Below, in pieces: positions 8,613 to 17,234 of a DNA stretch of 64,000 nucleotides. This DNA comes from JADLBR01 sp020847615 (GTDB lineage: Bacteria; Verrucomicrobiota; Verrucomicrobiia; JADLBR01), in assembly GCA_026646655.1 (NCBI GenBank), contig JAPKHT010000002.1, positions 1 to 64,000 of the forward strand, given 5' to 3'. The position numbers and the translations under genes are program-made. How positions within the stretch are numbered: the first letter of the stretch is position 1; every line of letters begins with the position of its first letter. Under the pieces are notes generated by a model, which was not told where the DNA came from, ran no database searches, and was given only the letters and a program-made list of their open reading frames with translations.

Positions 8613-9914
8613 ATGAACGTGACGATCGAGGACGTGAGCGCCTGCCGCAAGAGGCTGCGCATCGAGGTGCCGCCCAACGAGGTGAACGCGGAAATTGAAA
8701 AGATGACCGACGAGTTCCGCAAGTTTGTTAGGGTGGCGGGATTCCGTCCGGGGAAAGCGCCCCGCGACGTGGTGGCCAAGCGATTCCGCACCGATATCGA
8801 CGACGAGGTGAGGCGGTCGCTCGTGCCGAAGGCCTATCGGGACGCCGTCAGGGCCAGGAAACTGCGCGTCGTGAGCGCGCCGATGGTGGAGGAGTTGAAA
8901 TTCGAGCGCGGGCTCTCGATGAGCTTCTCGGCGATCGTGGAACTGGCGCCAGAGATCCGGCTGCCGCTGTACAAGGGGATCGCGGTGACGAATACGCCCA
9001 AGCCGGTGAACGACGAGGATGTCCAAAAGGCATTGGATTACCTGCGCGAGCAGGAGGCGACGTTCAAGGACGCCGGGGACCGGGCGCTGGGCGACGGGGA
9101 TTTCGCGGTCGTGAAGTTCACGTCCGTCTGCGAGGGGAGGCCCCTCCAGGAGGTCGCGCCCACTGCGAAATCGCTCGCCGAGCGCGAGAATCTCTGGATT
9201 CAGATCCAGGAGGGCTCGTTTCTGCCCGGTTTCACCCGACAGCTCATCGGCATGAAGGCGGGGGACCGCAAGGACGTCCAGGTGGATTTTCCGCCGGACT
9301 TCCAGGTGCCGGAACTGGGCGGGAAGAAGGCGACGTTTTTCGTGGAGGTCACGGGGATCAAGGACCGCGTGCTGCCCGAGGAGGACGAGGCGTTCGCGAA
9401 GCGCGCCGGTCGCCCGACGATGGAGGAGGTGCGGCGGGACGTCCGCGCGCGTTTCGAGGCCGAGCGCAAGGGCGACGCGGATCTGGCGAACAGGAACCAG
9501 ATCGTGGAGTTCCTGCTATCGAGGTGCCAGTTCGATGTCCCCGAGTCGATACTGGAGTACCAGACGCGCAACGTGATCCGGAGGGTGGTCGAGGAGAATG
9601 CGGCGAGGGGCATGGCGCCCGAGGAGCTGCAGGGCAAGAAGGACGAGATCTACCGCTTTGCCCAGAAGAACGCGCACGACAGGGTCCGCGCGGACTTCAT
9701 CCTGATGAAGGTTGCGGAGGAGGAGAAGATCGAGGTGACCGAGGCGGAGCTGAACGAGAGGATCGCGGGTCTCGCGCGGCGGTTCCAGATGACCCCGAAG
9801 AAGCTGGTCCAGGAGCTGGAGAAACACGACGGGCTTTCGCAGCTGGAGCAGGAAATGCTCATAGGCAAGGCACTTGATTTTCTCGCGAAGGAGGCAAAGC
9901 TGGAGCAAGCATGA
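8613..9914 (+). CDS. tig: Trigger factor (ribosome-associated chaperone, PPIase)
   Basis: This 433-residue protein has the family's three parts. The N-terminal ribosome-binding domain (first 130 residues) carries FRKFVRVAGFRPGKAPRDVV, the region of the FRxGxxP signature. A central FKBP-type fold contains GDFAVVKFTS and GMKAGDRKDVQVDFP. A long helical C-terminal chaperone domain follows. It binds L23 at the tunnel exit and shields nascent chains. clpP overlaps its stop by four bases (ATGA), the usual tig-clpP translational coupling. Confidence 0.97.
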   Translation: MNVTIEDVSACRKRLRIEVPPNEVNAEIEKMTDEFRKFVRVAGFRPGKAPRDVVAKRFRTDIDDEVRRSLVPKAYRDAVRARKLRVVSAPMVEELKFERGLSMSFSAIVELAPEIRLPLYKGIAVTNTPKPVNDEDVQKALDYLREQEATFKDAGDRALGDGDFAVVKFTSVCEGRPLQEVAPTAKSLAERENLWIQIQEGSFLPGFTRQLIGMKAGDRKDVQVDFPPDFQVPELGGKKATFFVEVTGIKDRVLPEEDEAFAKRAGRPTMEEVRRDVRARFEAERKGDADLANRNQIVEFLLSRCQFDVPESILEYQTRNVIRRVVEENAARGMAPEELQGKKDEIYRFAQKNAHDRVRADFILMKVAEEEKIEVTEAELNERIAGLARRFQMTPKKLVQELEKHDGLSQLEQEMLIGKALDFLAKEAKLEQA

Positions 9915-10525
9915 GAGAGAAGGCAGACTATTACCATGTCCCGCACGTCGTCGAACAGACGGGGCGGGGCGAGCGGGCTTACGACATCTACTCGCGCCTG
10001 CTGAAGGACAGGATCGTTTTCATCGGTTGCGCGATCGACGACGGCGTCGCGAATTCTGTGATCGCTCAGCTGCTGTTCCTTCAGATGGAGGACCCGAAGA
10101 AGAACATCGACATCTATCTCCAGAGCCCGGGCGGGTACGTGACGGCAGGGATGGCGATCTATGACACGATGCAGTTTTTGACCTGCGACGTGTCGACGTA
10201 TTGCATCGGCCAGGCCGCGAGCATGGGGGCCGTGCTATTGGCTGCGGGGACGAAGGGCAAGCGCTACGCGCTGCCCAACGCCCGCATCATGATCCACCAG
10301 CCCATGGGCGGCGTGCAGGGGCAGGCGTCCGACATCAGCATCCAGGCGAAGGAGATCCTCCGCACCAAACAGCGGCTCAACGAGATCCTCGCCCACCACA
10401 CGGGCAGGACCGTCGAGGAGATCGAGCGGGACAGCGACCGCGACAGGTTCATGTCGGCCGATGAGGCCAAGGAGTACGGGATCGTCGACGAGGTGATCAC
10501 TTCGCGCAAGCAGATCACCGGATGA
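9911..10525 (+). CDS. clpP: ATP-dependent Clp protease proteolytic subunit
   Basis: This 204-residue serine protease belongs to the tetradecameric ClpP chamber. The nucleophile Ser104 is in GQAASMGAV and the base His129 in MIHQPMGG; the Asp lies in the DRDRFMSADEA segment. The SPGGYVTAGMAIYD strand and the handle helix are intact, so it should be active with a Clp ATPase. In many bacteria clpX follows directly. Here argD comes next after a 224-bp gap, so its ATPase partner is encoded elsewhere. Confidence 0.97.
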   Translation: MREKADYYHVPHVVEQTGRGERAYDIYSRLLKDRIVFIGCAIDDGVANSVIAQLLFLQMEDPKKNIDIYLQSPGGYVTAGMAIYDTMQFLTCDVSTYCIGQAASMGAVLLAAGTKGKRYALPNARIMIHQPMGGVQGQASDISIQAKEILRTKQRLNEILAHHTGRTVEEIERDSDRDRFMSADEAKEYGIVDEVITSRKQITG

Positions 10526-10526
10526 T

Positions 10527-10544
10527 CGGGCGGGACACCGCCCG
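10527..10544 (+). terminator. GC-rich hairpin after clpP
   Basis: CGGGCGG and CCGCCCG form a perfect 7-bp stem with a 4-base loop one base after the clpP stop. It has no T-run, so intrinsic termination is only possible, not shown. The rest of the gap to argD contains no gene that I can support. Confidence 0.3.
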
Positions 10545-10749
10545 GCGGCGGTTTCGGCCACGGCGGAATCGAGCGCGTGCAACGCGAGAGCCGCGCGGCG
10601 GGGCCCGGTTGCCCGCATTCGACGGCCGGCCAGCCCGTGCGATGGGGCCGGGTCCAGGGCGTTTCACGATCAGGTTACGCGGTTGACTGGTGACGCGTGC
10701 GACGGTTAACATTCTCGTTTTTCTTCGGCCAAAAGGCGGAGGTGGAACA

Positions 10750-12012
10750 GTGAGCGCGGGAGTGACTGGCGGCGAGGCGGAGAGCGGCGACAAGGCCCGG
10801 GAGGTGATCGGGTTGCACGATCGCTATGTGCTTGGGACGTATCGGCGCCTGGGCCCGGTTCTGGTGGAGGGGAAGGGGGCCGAGGTCTGGGACACCGAGG
10901 GCCGCCGGTATCTGGATTTTGGCGGGGGCATTGCGGTCAACGCGCTGGGGCACGCGCATCCGGCGGTGGTGGCGGCCATCCGGGAACAGGCCGGGCGCCT
11001 GATGCACATCTCCAATCTGTACTATTGCGAGCAGCAGGGGTTGCTGGCGAAGCGGCTCGTTGGGCTGATCGGGCCCGGGAAGGTTTTCTTCTGCAATAGC
11101 GGGGCGGAGGCCAACGAGGCGCAGTTCAAATTGGCGCGTCGGTTTGGTTCGACGTCTGGGCGATTCGAGATCATCACATGCCTGAACTCATTTCACGGGC
11201 GGACGCTGGCGGGGATCGCGGCGACCGGGCAGGATCGGTTCCGCGAGGGTTTTGGGCCCGTGACCCCGGGTTTTCGTCATGTGCCATTCAACGACCTTGC
11301 GGCGGTTGAGGGGTCGGTTGGGCCGGAGACGGCCGCGGTCCTGATCGAGGGCATCCAGGGCGAGGGTGGGATTCACCCGGCGACGCCCGAGTTCCTGATC
11401 GGGTTGCGGCGGCTGTGTGACGAGCGAGGCCTGTTGCTGCTTTGGGACGGTGTCCAGTGCGGCATGTTCAGGACGGGACGGTTCCAGAGTTACCAGCGCC
11501 TGCTCGAGGGGGTACCGGGAGGCGACGCCTTTCTGCCGGATGCGATTGCGATGGCGAAGGGGCTGGGCGCGGGGTTTCCGATCGGGGCGATGTGGGTGTC
11601 CGAGAGGCACGCGGCTTTGCTCGGCGCCGGGAGCCACGGCTGCACGTTCGGCGGATCGCCGCTGGCCTGTGCGGTGGCGCTCGCCGTGCTCGATGCCGTG
11701 GAGGGGGATCGCCTCATGGACAACGCGCGGCGGCAGGGGCAGCGCGCGCTTGAGGCGCTGCGGGCTTTGGCCGCGGGGCCGGCATCCGCCATCGCTGCGG
11801 TGCGCGGCCTAGGGTGCATGATCGGGATCGAGCTTCGCGAAGAGGCGGCTGGGGCGGTCGCCGCCCTGGCGGCCGCCGGCGTGCTGGTGGTGCCTTCGGG
11901 CAAGCACGTGATCCGCCTGTTGGCGCCGTTGGACGTGACCGACGGACAGATCGACGAGGCGATGTCCATCATCGCGGGAGTGATTGGGCGGGATCAACGG
12001 GGAGCGAAGTGA
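10750..12012 (+). CDS. argD: Acetylornithine aminotransferase family (class III PLP)
   Basis: It has 420 residues from the GTG at 10750, which has GGAGG about eight bases upstream; the frame is open to 10690. The fold-type I class III signatures are present: YLDFGGGIAVNALGHAHP, the PLP-contacting NSGAEANEAQFKLAR, LLLLWDGVQCGM with the ring-binding Asp, and MAKGLGAGFPIGAMW with the Schiff-base Lys. ArgD converts N-acetylglutamate semialdehyde to N-acetylornithine. The next gene is argF, overlapping by one base, which supports the arginine role over other ornithine-type aminotransferases. Confidence 0.92.
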   Translation: MSAGVTGGEAESGDKAREVIGLHDRYVLGTYRRLGPVLVEGKGAEVWDTEGRRYLDFGGGIAVNALGHAHPAVVAAIREQAGRLMHISNLYYCEQQGLLAKRLVGLIGPGKVFFCNSGAEANEAQFKLARRFGSTSGRFEIITCLNSFHGRTLAGIAATGQDRFREGFGPVTPGFRHVPFNDLAAVEGSVGPETAAVLIEGIQGEGGIHPATPEFLIGLRRLCDERGLLLLWDGVQCGMFRTGRFQSYQRLLEGVPGGDAFLPDAIAMAKGLGAGFPIGAMWVSERHAALLGAGSHGCTFGGSPLACAVALAVLDAVEGDRLMDNARRQGQRALEALRALAAGPASAIAAVRGLGCMIGIELREEAAGAVAALAAAGVLVVPSGKHVIRLLAPLDVTDGQIDEAMSIIAGVIGRDQRGAK

Positions 12013-12917
12013 TGAGGAATTACCTTTCGTTCACGGACATGAGCGTGGCGGAGACTCGCGAGGTCTTGCGGCGCGCCGGCGAGATGAAGCGCGACCGCGG
12101 TAAGGGTGCGGGGCGCCCCCTCGACGGCGAGCATTGGGCCATGCTGTTCGCAAAGGCTTCGACGCGGACCCGCGTCTCGTTCGAGATCGGCCTCAGGGAA
12201 TTGGGCGCCGGAGTTGTCTTCATGTCCGGCGACCAGCTCCAGCTGGGGCGGGGAGAACCGATCGAGGATACCGCGCGGGTGCTGGGGCGGATGTTCCATG
12301 GGGCGGTGATTCGGACCTTCGCGCAATCGGATCTGGAGACCTTCGCGCGGCACAGCGGGATCGTGACCGTCAATGCCCTGACCGATGCCGAGCACCCGTG
12401 CCAGATCCTTGCCGACATCTTCACGATCGAGGAACTTCGGGGTCCGATCACCGGGCAGCGCATCGCGTTCATCGGCGACGGGGCGTGCAACGTGCCGGCA
12501 TCCTGGATCCTGGCCGCCAGGGCCTTCGGGTTCCGGCTGACGATCGCGGCGCCGCGGGGATACCAGCCGGCGCCCGAGCTGGTGAGGGGCAGCGACGTCC
12601 GGGTCACGGAATCCGTTGAGGAGGCCGCCCTGGGCGCGGACGTTCTCTACAGCGACGTGTGGGTTTCCATGGGAAAGGAGGCGGAAGCGCAGAGGAGGCT
12701 TGCCGATCTGAATGGCTATCAGATCAACCGCGAACTCCACGCGCTGGCGGCACCGGGGGCGCTGGTGATGCACTGTCTCCCGGCGTACCGCGGCAAGGAG
12801 ATAACGGATGAGATGCTCGAGGCGCACGCCCCGACCATCTTCGCGCAGGCGGAGAACCGGCTCCACGTGCAAAAGGCGCTCATCGCCCAACTGTGCGAAT
12901 GGCGCCGGGCCCGGTGA
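12012..12917 (+). CDS. argF: Ornithine carbamoyltransferase
   Basis: This 301-residue enzyme makes citrulline from ornithine and carbamoyl phosphate. The carbamoyl-phosphate site KASTRTRVSFE, the HPCQILAD motif and the ornithine-side HCLPAYRGKEI are all intact. It starts on the TGATG junction with argD, preceded by GGGGAG, so the pair is translationally coupled. Its substrate comes from carB, encoded 4 kb upstream. Confidence 0.95.
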   Translation: MRNYLSFTDMSVAETREVLRRAGEMKRDRGKGAGRPLDGEHWAMLFAKASTRTRVSFEIGLRELGAGVVFMSGDQLQLGRGEPIEDTARVLGRMFHGAVIRTFAQSDLETFARHSGIVTVNALTDAEHPCQILADIFTIEELRGPITGQRIAFIGDGACNVPASWILAARAFGFRLTIAAPRGYQPAPELVRGSDVRVTESVEEAALGADVLYSDVWVSMGKEAEAQRRLADLNGYQINRELHALAAPGALVMHCLPAYRGKEITDEMLEAHAPTIFAQAENRLHVQKALIAQLCEWRRAR

Positions 12918-12990
12918 TAAGGTAGGAACCGGCGGGCGCGAGAAAAATAGTGCTGTCCGTCGCCGGCAGTTCGTCTAACATCCAAAACTT

Positions 12991-14499
12991 ATGATCCCAT
13001 TTGTCGTGAATCTGTTCGGAACGGTCTTGGGTCGGGGGGGGCGGTCACAATGGGTCGCCTGTATCCTGGCCGTGTTGGTTGCCGATCGGGGCGTGGGCCA
13101 AGACACGAACGCCCCCGCGTCACCCGATGCCCCTGCGACGCCCATGGCCGAGGGTGCCGCGGCGGCGCCCAGCGAGGCGCCGGCGAAGCAGTGGCTTGTC
13201 ATCGAGAGCGGGCCGGGGAGTTTCGAGGCCGTGGAGGCCGTGAGCGTCGAGGAACCGGTGCCCAATGTCGTGATGATCACCGACACCTCTGGAAAGAAGA
13301 AGTCCACGAACAAGTCGAAGATCAAGCTCAAGCTGCCGTCGGCGCCCGACGCCAGCGAGGGGCTCCAGCTCGCGGACGTTGGCGCGGCCATCGACCAGTT
13401 TGATCGGGCGCTCGCGACGATGCCGGGGCTCGGCGAGTCGCTCAAGGCGGGCCGGGAAGCTTGGGAGGCCCGGAGGACCGAACTCCAGGCGATGGAGGAC
13501 CAGAAGAAGAAGTTGGCGGAGCGGGTCGATGCCTTCGTGGGGGCCGCGATCGATGAGAACATGCAGTATTCGGCCGAGGAGGTTGAGAAGAGGATCCAGG
13601 AGGGCGAGGCCCTGGCCGCGGAGGCGCCCGACCGCCAGGCGGACATCAGCGCGCAGATCGAGAAGTGGCGCGCCAAGATCGCGCCGCCGGCCCCGGCCAT
13701 GGCGCCCGCGGAACCGGAGCAGCCCAAGGCCCCGGCGATCGCCCCGGAGAGCCTTAAGCTCGCGGACGATTATCGGCTGAAGGTTCCCGAGAGCGCGCTC
13801 AAACCGAACGTGGTGACCGCGACGGTGATCGTGATCCTGATGTCGATCATGTTTTTCTTTTACGCGACGATGCATGGTCTGGGCCGGCTGCTGAGGCTGA
13901 AGGCTTCGGCGTTTTTCTATCTGGCGATCGGCCTCGGCGGCCTGGGTTTCTACAGCTCGGTGTGGTTGCTGTTGCTGGAGACGCCGGAGGATTTCACGAT
14001 GCTCCAGAAGGCGAGCGCGGGCGACATCGGGCTCGTGGAACCGGTCGTCGCCTTTGCCCAGAAGTACCCGCATGTCGAGGGCGACCCGTCGGCCTTCAAG
14101 GAGGTCCAGCTCCAGGATGGCAGCATCAACGAGTTCCTCAAGAAGCGCCTCGAATTCGTGCCGCGCAAGCCCGCCGCGCCGCTGGATGTGAAGCGCACGG
14201 CGATGTGGCTCGACGTGCGGGAGGACGGGGTGTTCATCTATCAGGAACTCGGGATGCTGGGCGCCCCCCTGTTGGCGACACTTTTCGTTCCTGTGCGGAT
14301 CGCGGATGACGACATCGAGGTGGGGGAACCCATGGGCAGGCTGGGCCAGGTGACGATGCCCAAGATGCTGGCGGCGGTATTTTGGCGAGAGATGAAGGAG
14401 GGTGTCGGGCAGTCTCTGGAGGAGGCCGGCATCACGAGGAGTTTCGGGCTGAACAAGGTGACGGAGCACATCGTGCACATCGCGCTCCGGATGCCGTGA
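12991..14499 (+). CDS. Unknown two-helix membrane protein with coiled-coil region
   Basis: I do not recognise this 502-residue protein. A possible export signal covers residues 1-37, followed by an Ala/Pro-rich stretch and a Lys-rich patch (GKKKSTNKSK, 101-110). A charged helical region at about 145-230 is likely coiled coil, then comes a Pro/Ala linker. Two strong membrane helices sit near 274-293 and 307-329. The last 170 residues are soluble and mixed alpha/beta. Two helices with a short connecting loop would place both soluble parts on the same side. No enzyme motif is visible. It sits alone between argF and an oxidoreductase gene. Confidence 0.75.
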   Translation: MIPFVVNLFGTVLGRGGRSQWVACILAVLVADRGVGQDTNAPASPDAPATPMAEGAAAAPSEAPAKQWLVIESGPGSFEAVEAVSVEEPVPNVVMITDTSGKKKSTNKSKIKLKLPSAPDASEGLQLADVGAAIDQFDRALATMPGLGESLKAGREAWEARRTELQAMEDQKKKLAERVDAFVGAAIDENMQYSAEEVEKRIQEGEALAAEAPDRQADISAQIEKWRAKIAPPAPAMAPAEPEQPKAPAIAPESLKLADDYRLKVPESALKPNVVTATVIVILMSIMFFFYATMHGLGRLLRLKASAFFYLAIGLGGLGFYSSVWLLLLETPEDFTMLQKASAGDIGLVEPVVAFAQKYPHVEGDPSAFKEVQLQDGSINEFLKKRLEFVPRKPAAPLDVKRTAMWLDVREDGVFIYQELGMLGAPLLATLFVPVRIADDDIEVGEPMGRLGQVTMPKMLAAVFWREMKEGVGQSLEEAGITRSFGLNKVTEHIVHIALRMP

Positions 14500-14608
14500 T
14501 CGTCCGCGCGGCATTGGGTGGGGTGGCCATGGGGCGCCCGGAGTGTTTGGATGGGTGCGCGCGGGCGCGCGAGGGCGGGGGCCGCGCTGGTTCAGGCATG
14601 TGGCAGGA

Positions 14609-15697
14609 ATGAAGGCGCCCGACATAGCGCAGGTGGTCCCGATGCCGCTCAAGCCGCGGCCGATCGTGGTGATCGGCGCGGGGGGGATCGTCCGCGACGC
14701 GCACCTTCCGGCCTATGAGAAGGCGGGATTTCCGGTGGCGGGGCTGTTTGACCTTGATCCCGCGCGAGCCAGCGCGCTGGCGACGGAGTTTGGAATCCAC
14801 ACCGTGTATCGGGGGCTAGACCGGCTGGCGCTGGTGGCGCCGGCGGATGCGATTTTTGATGTGGCGGTGCCGCCCGATGCGATCGTCCCTGTTCTGGAGC
14901 ATCTTCCCGCCGGCGCATTCGCGCTCGTCCAGAAGCCGCTGGGGCGCGACGCGCGGGAGGCGGCCGCGATTGCCGCGGTCTGCGAACGGCGGGGACTGAC
15001 GGTGGGGGTCAACCTTCAATTGCGGTTTGCGCCCTGCGTGATGGGGGCGAGGCAGATCATCGCGAGCGGGATGATCGGGGAAGTGCACGACATGGAGGTG
15101 CGGGTCACGGGCTACATGCCGTGGCACCTGTGGACGTTTTTGGAGGGGGCGCCCCGGGTGGGGGTCCTATATCACAGCGTCCAGTATCTGGATTTGGCGC
15201 GGTGTGTCCTGGGCGACCCGTCCGCGATCATCGGGCGTGTTTCTCGGCATCCGGCGGCGCCGAATCTGGCGGACACGAGGTGCCAGCTGATGCTGGACTA
15301 CGGGCCGGGGATCCGGGTATCGGTTTGCGCGAATCACGGGCATCGATTCGGGAGGCGTCACCAGGAGAGTTTTATCAAGTGGGAGGGCACGTCGGGCGCG
15401 GTGCGCCTAAAGCTCGGGATGCTGGTCAACTACCCGGACGGGGAGCCGGACGAGCTGGAGTATTGCGTCGTGGGGGATGGGGATCCTCCCAGATGGAGGC
15501 GCGTGCGGCTCGTTGGGCAGTGGTTTCCGGATGCGTTCGGCGCGCCCATGGCGAATCTGATGCGGCACGCGGAGGGATCGGAGGCCCTGGTGAGTCCCTC
15601 GCTGGAGGATGGCCTGCGCGCGATGGGAATGGTCGAGGCCGTCTACGAATCGAGCGCGCTGGGCGGCGTGCCGCGTTCGGTGCCGCGGATCGGGTGA
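14609..15697 (+). CDS. Gfo/Idh/MocA family oxidoreductase (cytoplasmic)
   Basis: It has 362 residues from the ATG at 14609. The Rossmann start PIVVIGAGGIVRDAHLPAY binds NAD(P), and the family's EKP-type motif appears as VQKPLGRD. The C-terminal domain has the usual open beta sheet. There is no signal peptide, unlike the Tat-exported relative at 55486-56706. Members act on sugars, inositols or their derivatives; the substrate cannot be told here. An in-frame start at 14543 would add a low-complexity extension and is less likely. Confidence 0.88.
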   Translation: MKAPDIAQVVPMPLKPRPIVVIGAGGIVRDAHLPAYEKAGFPVAGLFDLDPARASALATEFGIHTVYRGLDRLALVAPADAIFDVAVPPDAIVPVLEHLPAGAFALVQKPLGRDAREAAAIAAVCERRGLTVGVNLQLRFAPCVMGARQIIASGMIGEVHDMEVRVTGYMPWHLWTFLEGAPRVGVLYHSVQYLDLARCVLGDPSAIIGRVSRHPAAPNLADTRCQLMLDYGPGIRVSVCANHGHRFGRRHQESFIKWEGTSGAVRLKLGMLVNYPDGEPDELEYCVVGDGDPPRWRRVRLVGQWFPDAFGAPMANLMRHAEGSEALVSPSLEDGLRAMGMVEAVYESSALGGVPRSVPRIG

Positions 15698-15701
15698 TCG
15701 A

Positions 15702-17132
15702 TCACCGGAGTGGCGAGAATTTTGCCCACAGCAGGACCGCCTCGATGGTGGCCGCGATGGCGCTGATGCCGGCGAACCAGATCAAGACGGCTATCCAGCG
15801 GCGGAGCGCCACCAGCTTGCGGCGCCCCTTCACGAGTTCCTCTTTTTCCTTCAGGGCCTCGGCGTTACGGCGTTCGATGATGCCCTTGAGGACCTGGTTC
15901 TCGCGAGTCATGTCTCCGGAGCGGAGGCCCTCCAGTTCGGTCTGGGCTTCCCGGAGATCTTCCTCGAGGCGCTCCTTGAGCGATGCGGCCCTGTGGGCGC
16001 GCTCGATGGCCTCGTGCAATTCGCGGCGCAGGCGATTGGCCTCGGCGCGGGCGCTCTCGCGCTCGGAGCGCATGAGGTCCCTCTCCTGGCGGGATTTCCC
16101 GGCATCTGTTCGCGCGAGGTCGATGTCCCGCTCCAGCACGGAGGCGCGCTTTTGGGCGGCATCGAGTTCGCGGCGGAGTTGGGACGCGGCTTCCTCAGAT
16201 GCGGTGGCTTCGCCCCGGTGGCGGTCTCGCGCCTCCTCGGCGGAGGCCAGTGCGGCCCTGGCGGAAGCGAGCTGATTCTCCAATTCGGCGAACCGCGCCT
16301 TGGTCGAATCGAGTTCGGTCTGGAGGCCGGATATGGTCTTGAGGTCGCTGGCCGCGCGCTGCTTGGCATCGTCTTGGGCGTTGGCGAGGAGGGCGTCCTT
16401 CTGCTCGAGGGTCTTGCGGGCGGCGAGCAGATCGCCCTCGACGCGCGCGACTGCGGCCCGCGATGCGCCGAGGTCCGTCTCCAGCGCGCGGATTCGTTCG
16501 CCGGCGGCGGCGGCGTCGCTCGAGGCATGGGCCTCGAGTTGATCGATGCGGGACGCGCTTGCGGCTGCGGCCTGGCGTTCGGCGGCGAGTGCCTCTTCCG
16601 CCTGGCGCAGGGCATGCTTTGTCGCATCGATCTGGGATCGGCAATCCTCCAGATGCCTTTCAGCGAGGGCGCGGGCTTCCTCGGCCTGGGCAAGTTTCTC
16701 CCTGCTGAGCCGGGCCTCCTCGGTGAGTCGCCGGACATCGCCGCGGCTGGCCTCCAGGTTCTTGTCGGCGTCCGCGAGACGCGACTTCACCTGGGACAGT
16801 TCAGCGTCCAGCTCGGAAATGCGCTTTATCGCCTCATCGTGATCGCGCTTCTTGGGGTGTCCGCTTTTAGACTCGGGTTTGGCTTCGTGGGTGGGAGGGG
16901 TGGCTGGGTGGACGATGGCGGGCGACTTGGTGGCGAGGGCTTCAGGGGGACGCTTTTCCGCGGGCGGCAAGACGAGGGGGGGTGTTGGCGGCGGGGGCTT
17001 TGCCGTATCTCCGGATGGTGGGATGAGAACCTGTTTTCCGCAGGACGGACATTGAATTTGAAGGCCAGAGCCGGACGAGTCGACGACCATGGGCTGCTGG
17101 CAGTGGATGCACTCGAATTCGATGTCAGCCAT
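15702..17132 (-). CDS. Zinc-ribbon, long coiled-coil, tail-anchored protein
   Basis: The 476 residues fall into three parts. Residues 1-40 form a zinc ribbon with Cys8-x2-Cys11 and Cys28-x2-Cys31 (ECIHCQQPM and QCPSCGKQV). After a Pro-rich linker, about 95-430 is an uninterrupted heptad-rich coiled coil full of Ala, Glu, Arg and Leu. A single helix near 446-470 (IAVLIWFAGISAIAATIEAV) is followed by only a few residues. The topology is that of a tail anchor, with ribbon and coiled coil in the cytoplasm. No function can be assigned; a scaffold or tether role is inference. Confidence 0.8.
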   Translation of the reverse strand: MADIEFECIHCQQPMVVDSSGSGLQIQCPSCGKQVLIPPSGDTAKPPPPTPPLVLPPAEKRPPEALATKSPAIVHPATPPTHEAKPESKSGHPKKRDHDEAIKRISELDAELSQVKSRLADADKNLEASRGDVRRLTEEARLSREKLAQAEEARALAERHLEDCRSQIDATKHALRQAEEALAAERQAAAASASRIDQLEAHASSDAAAAGERIRALETDLGASRAAVARVEGDLLAARKTLEQKDALLANAQDDAKQRAASDLKTISGLQTELDSTKARFAELENQLASARAALASAEEARDRHRGEATASEEAASQLRRELDAAQKRASVLERDIDLARTDAGKSRQERDLMRSERESARAEANRLRRELHEAIERAHRAASLKERLEEDLREAQTELEGLRSGDMTRENQVLKGIIERRNAEALKEKEELVKGRRKLVALRRWIAVLIWFAGISAIAATIEAVLLWAKFSPLR

Positions 17133-17234
17133 GATCTTATCGCCGCCGATCCGGGGGATGGGACGGAATTATCGCGGCAGAGCCCCCGCGGCAAGGCGCT
17201 TTTGGGTGGGCGAAGGAAGGTTTTTTTGTGTGCG

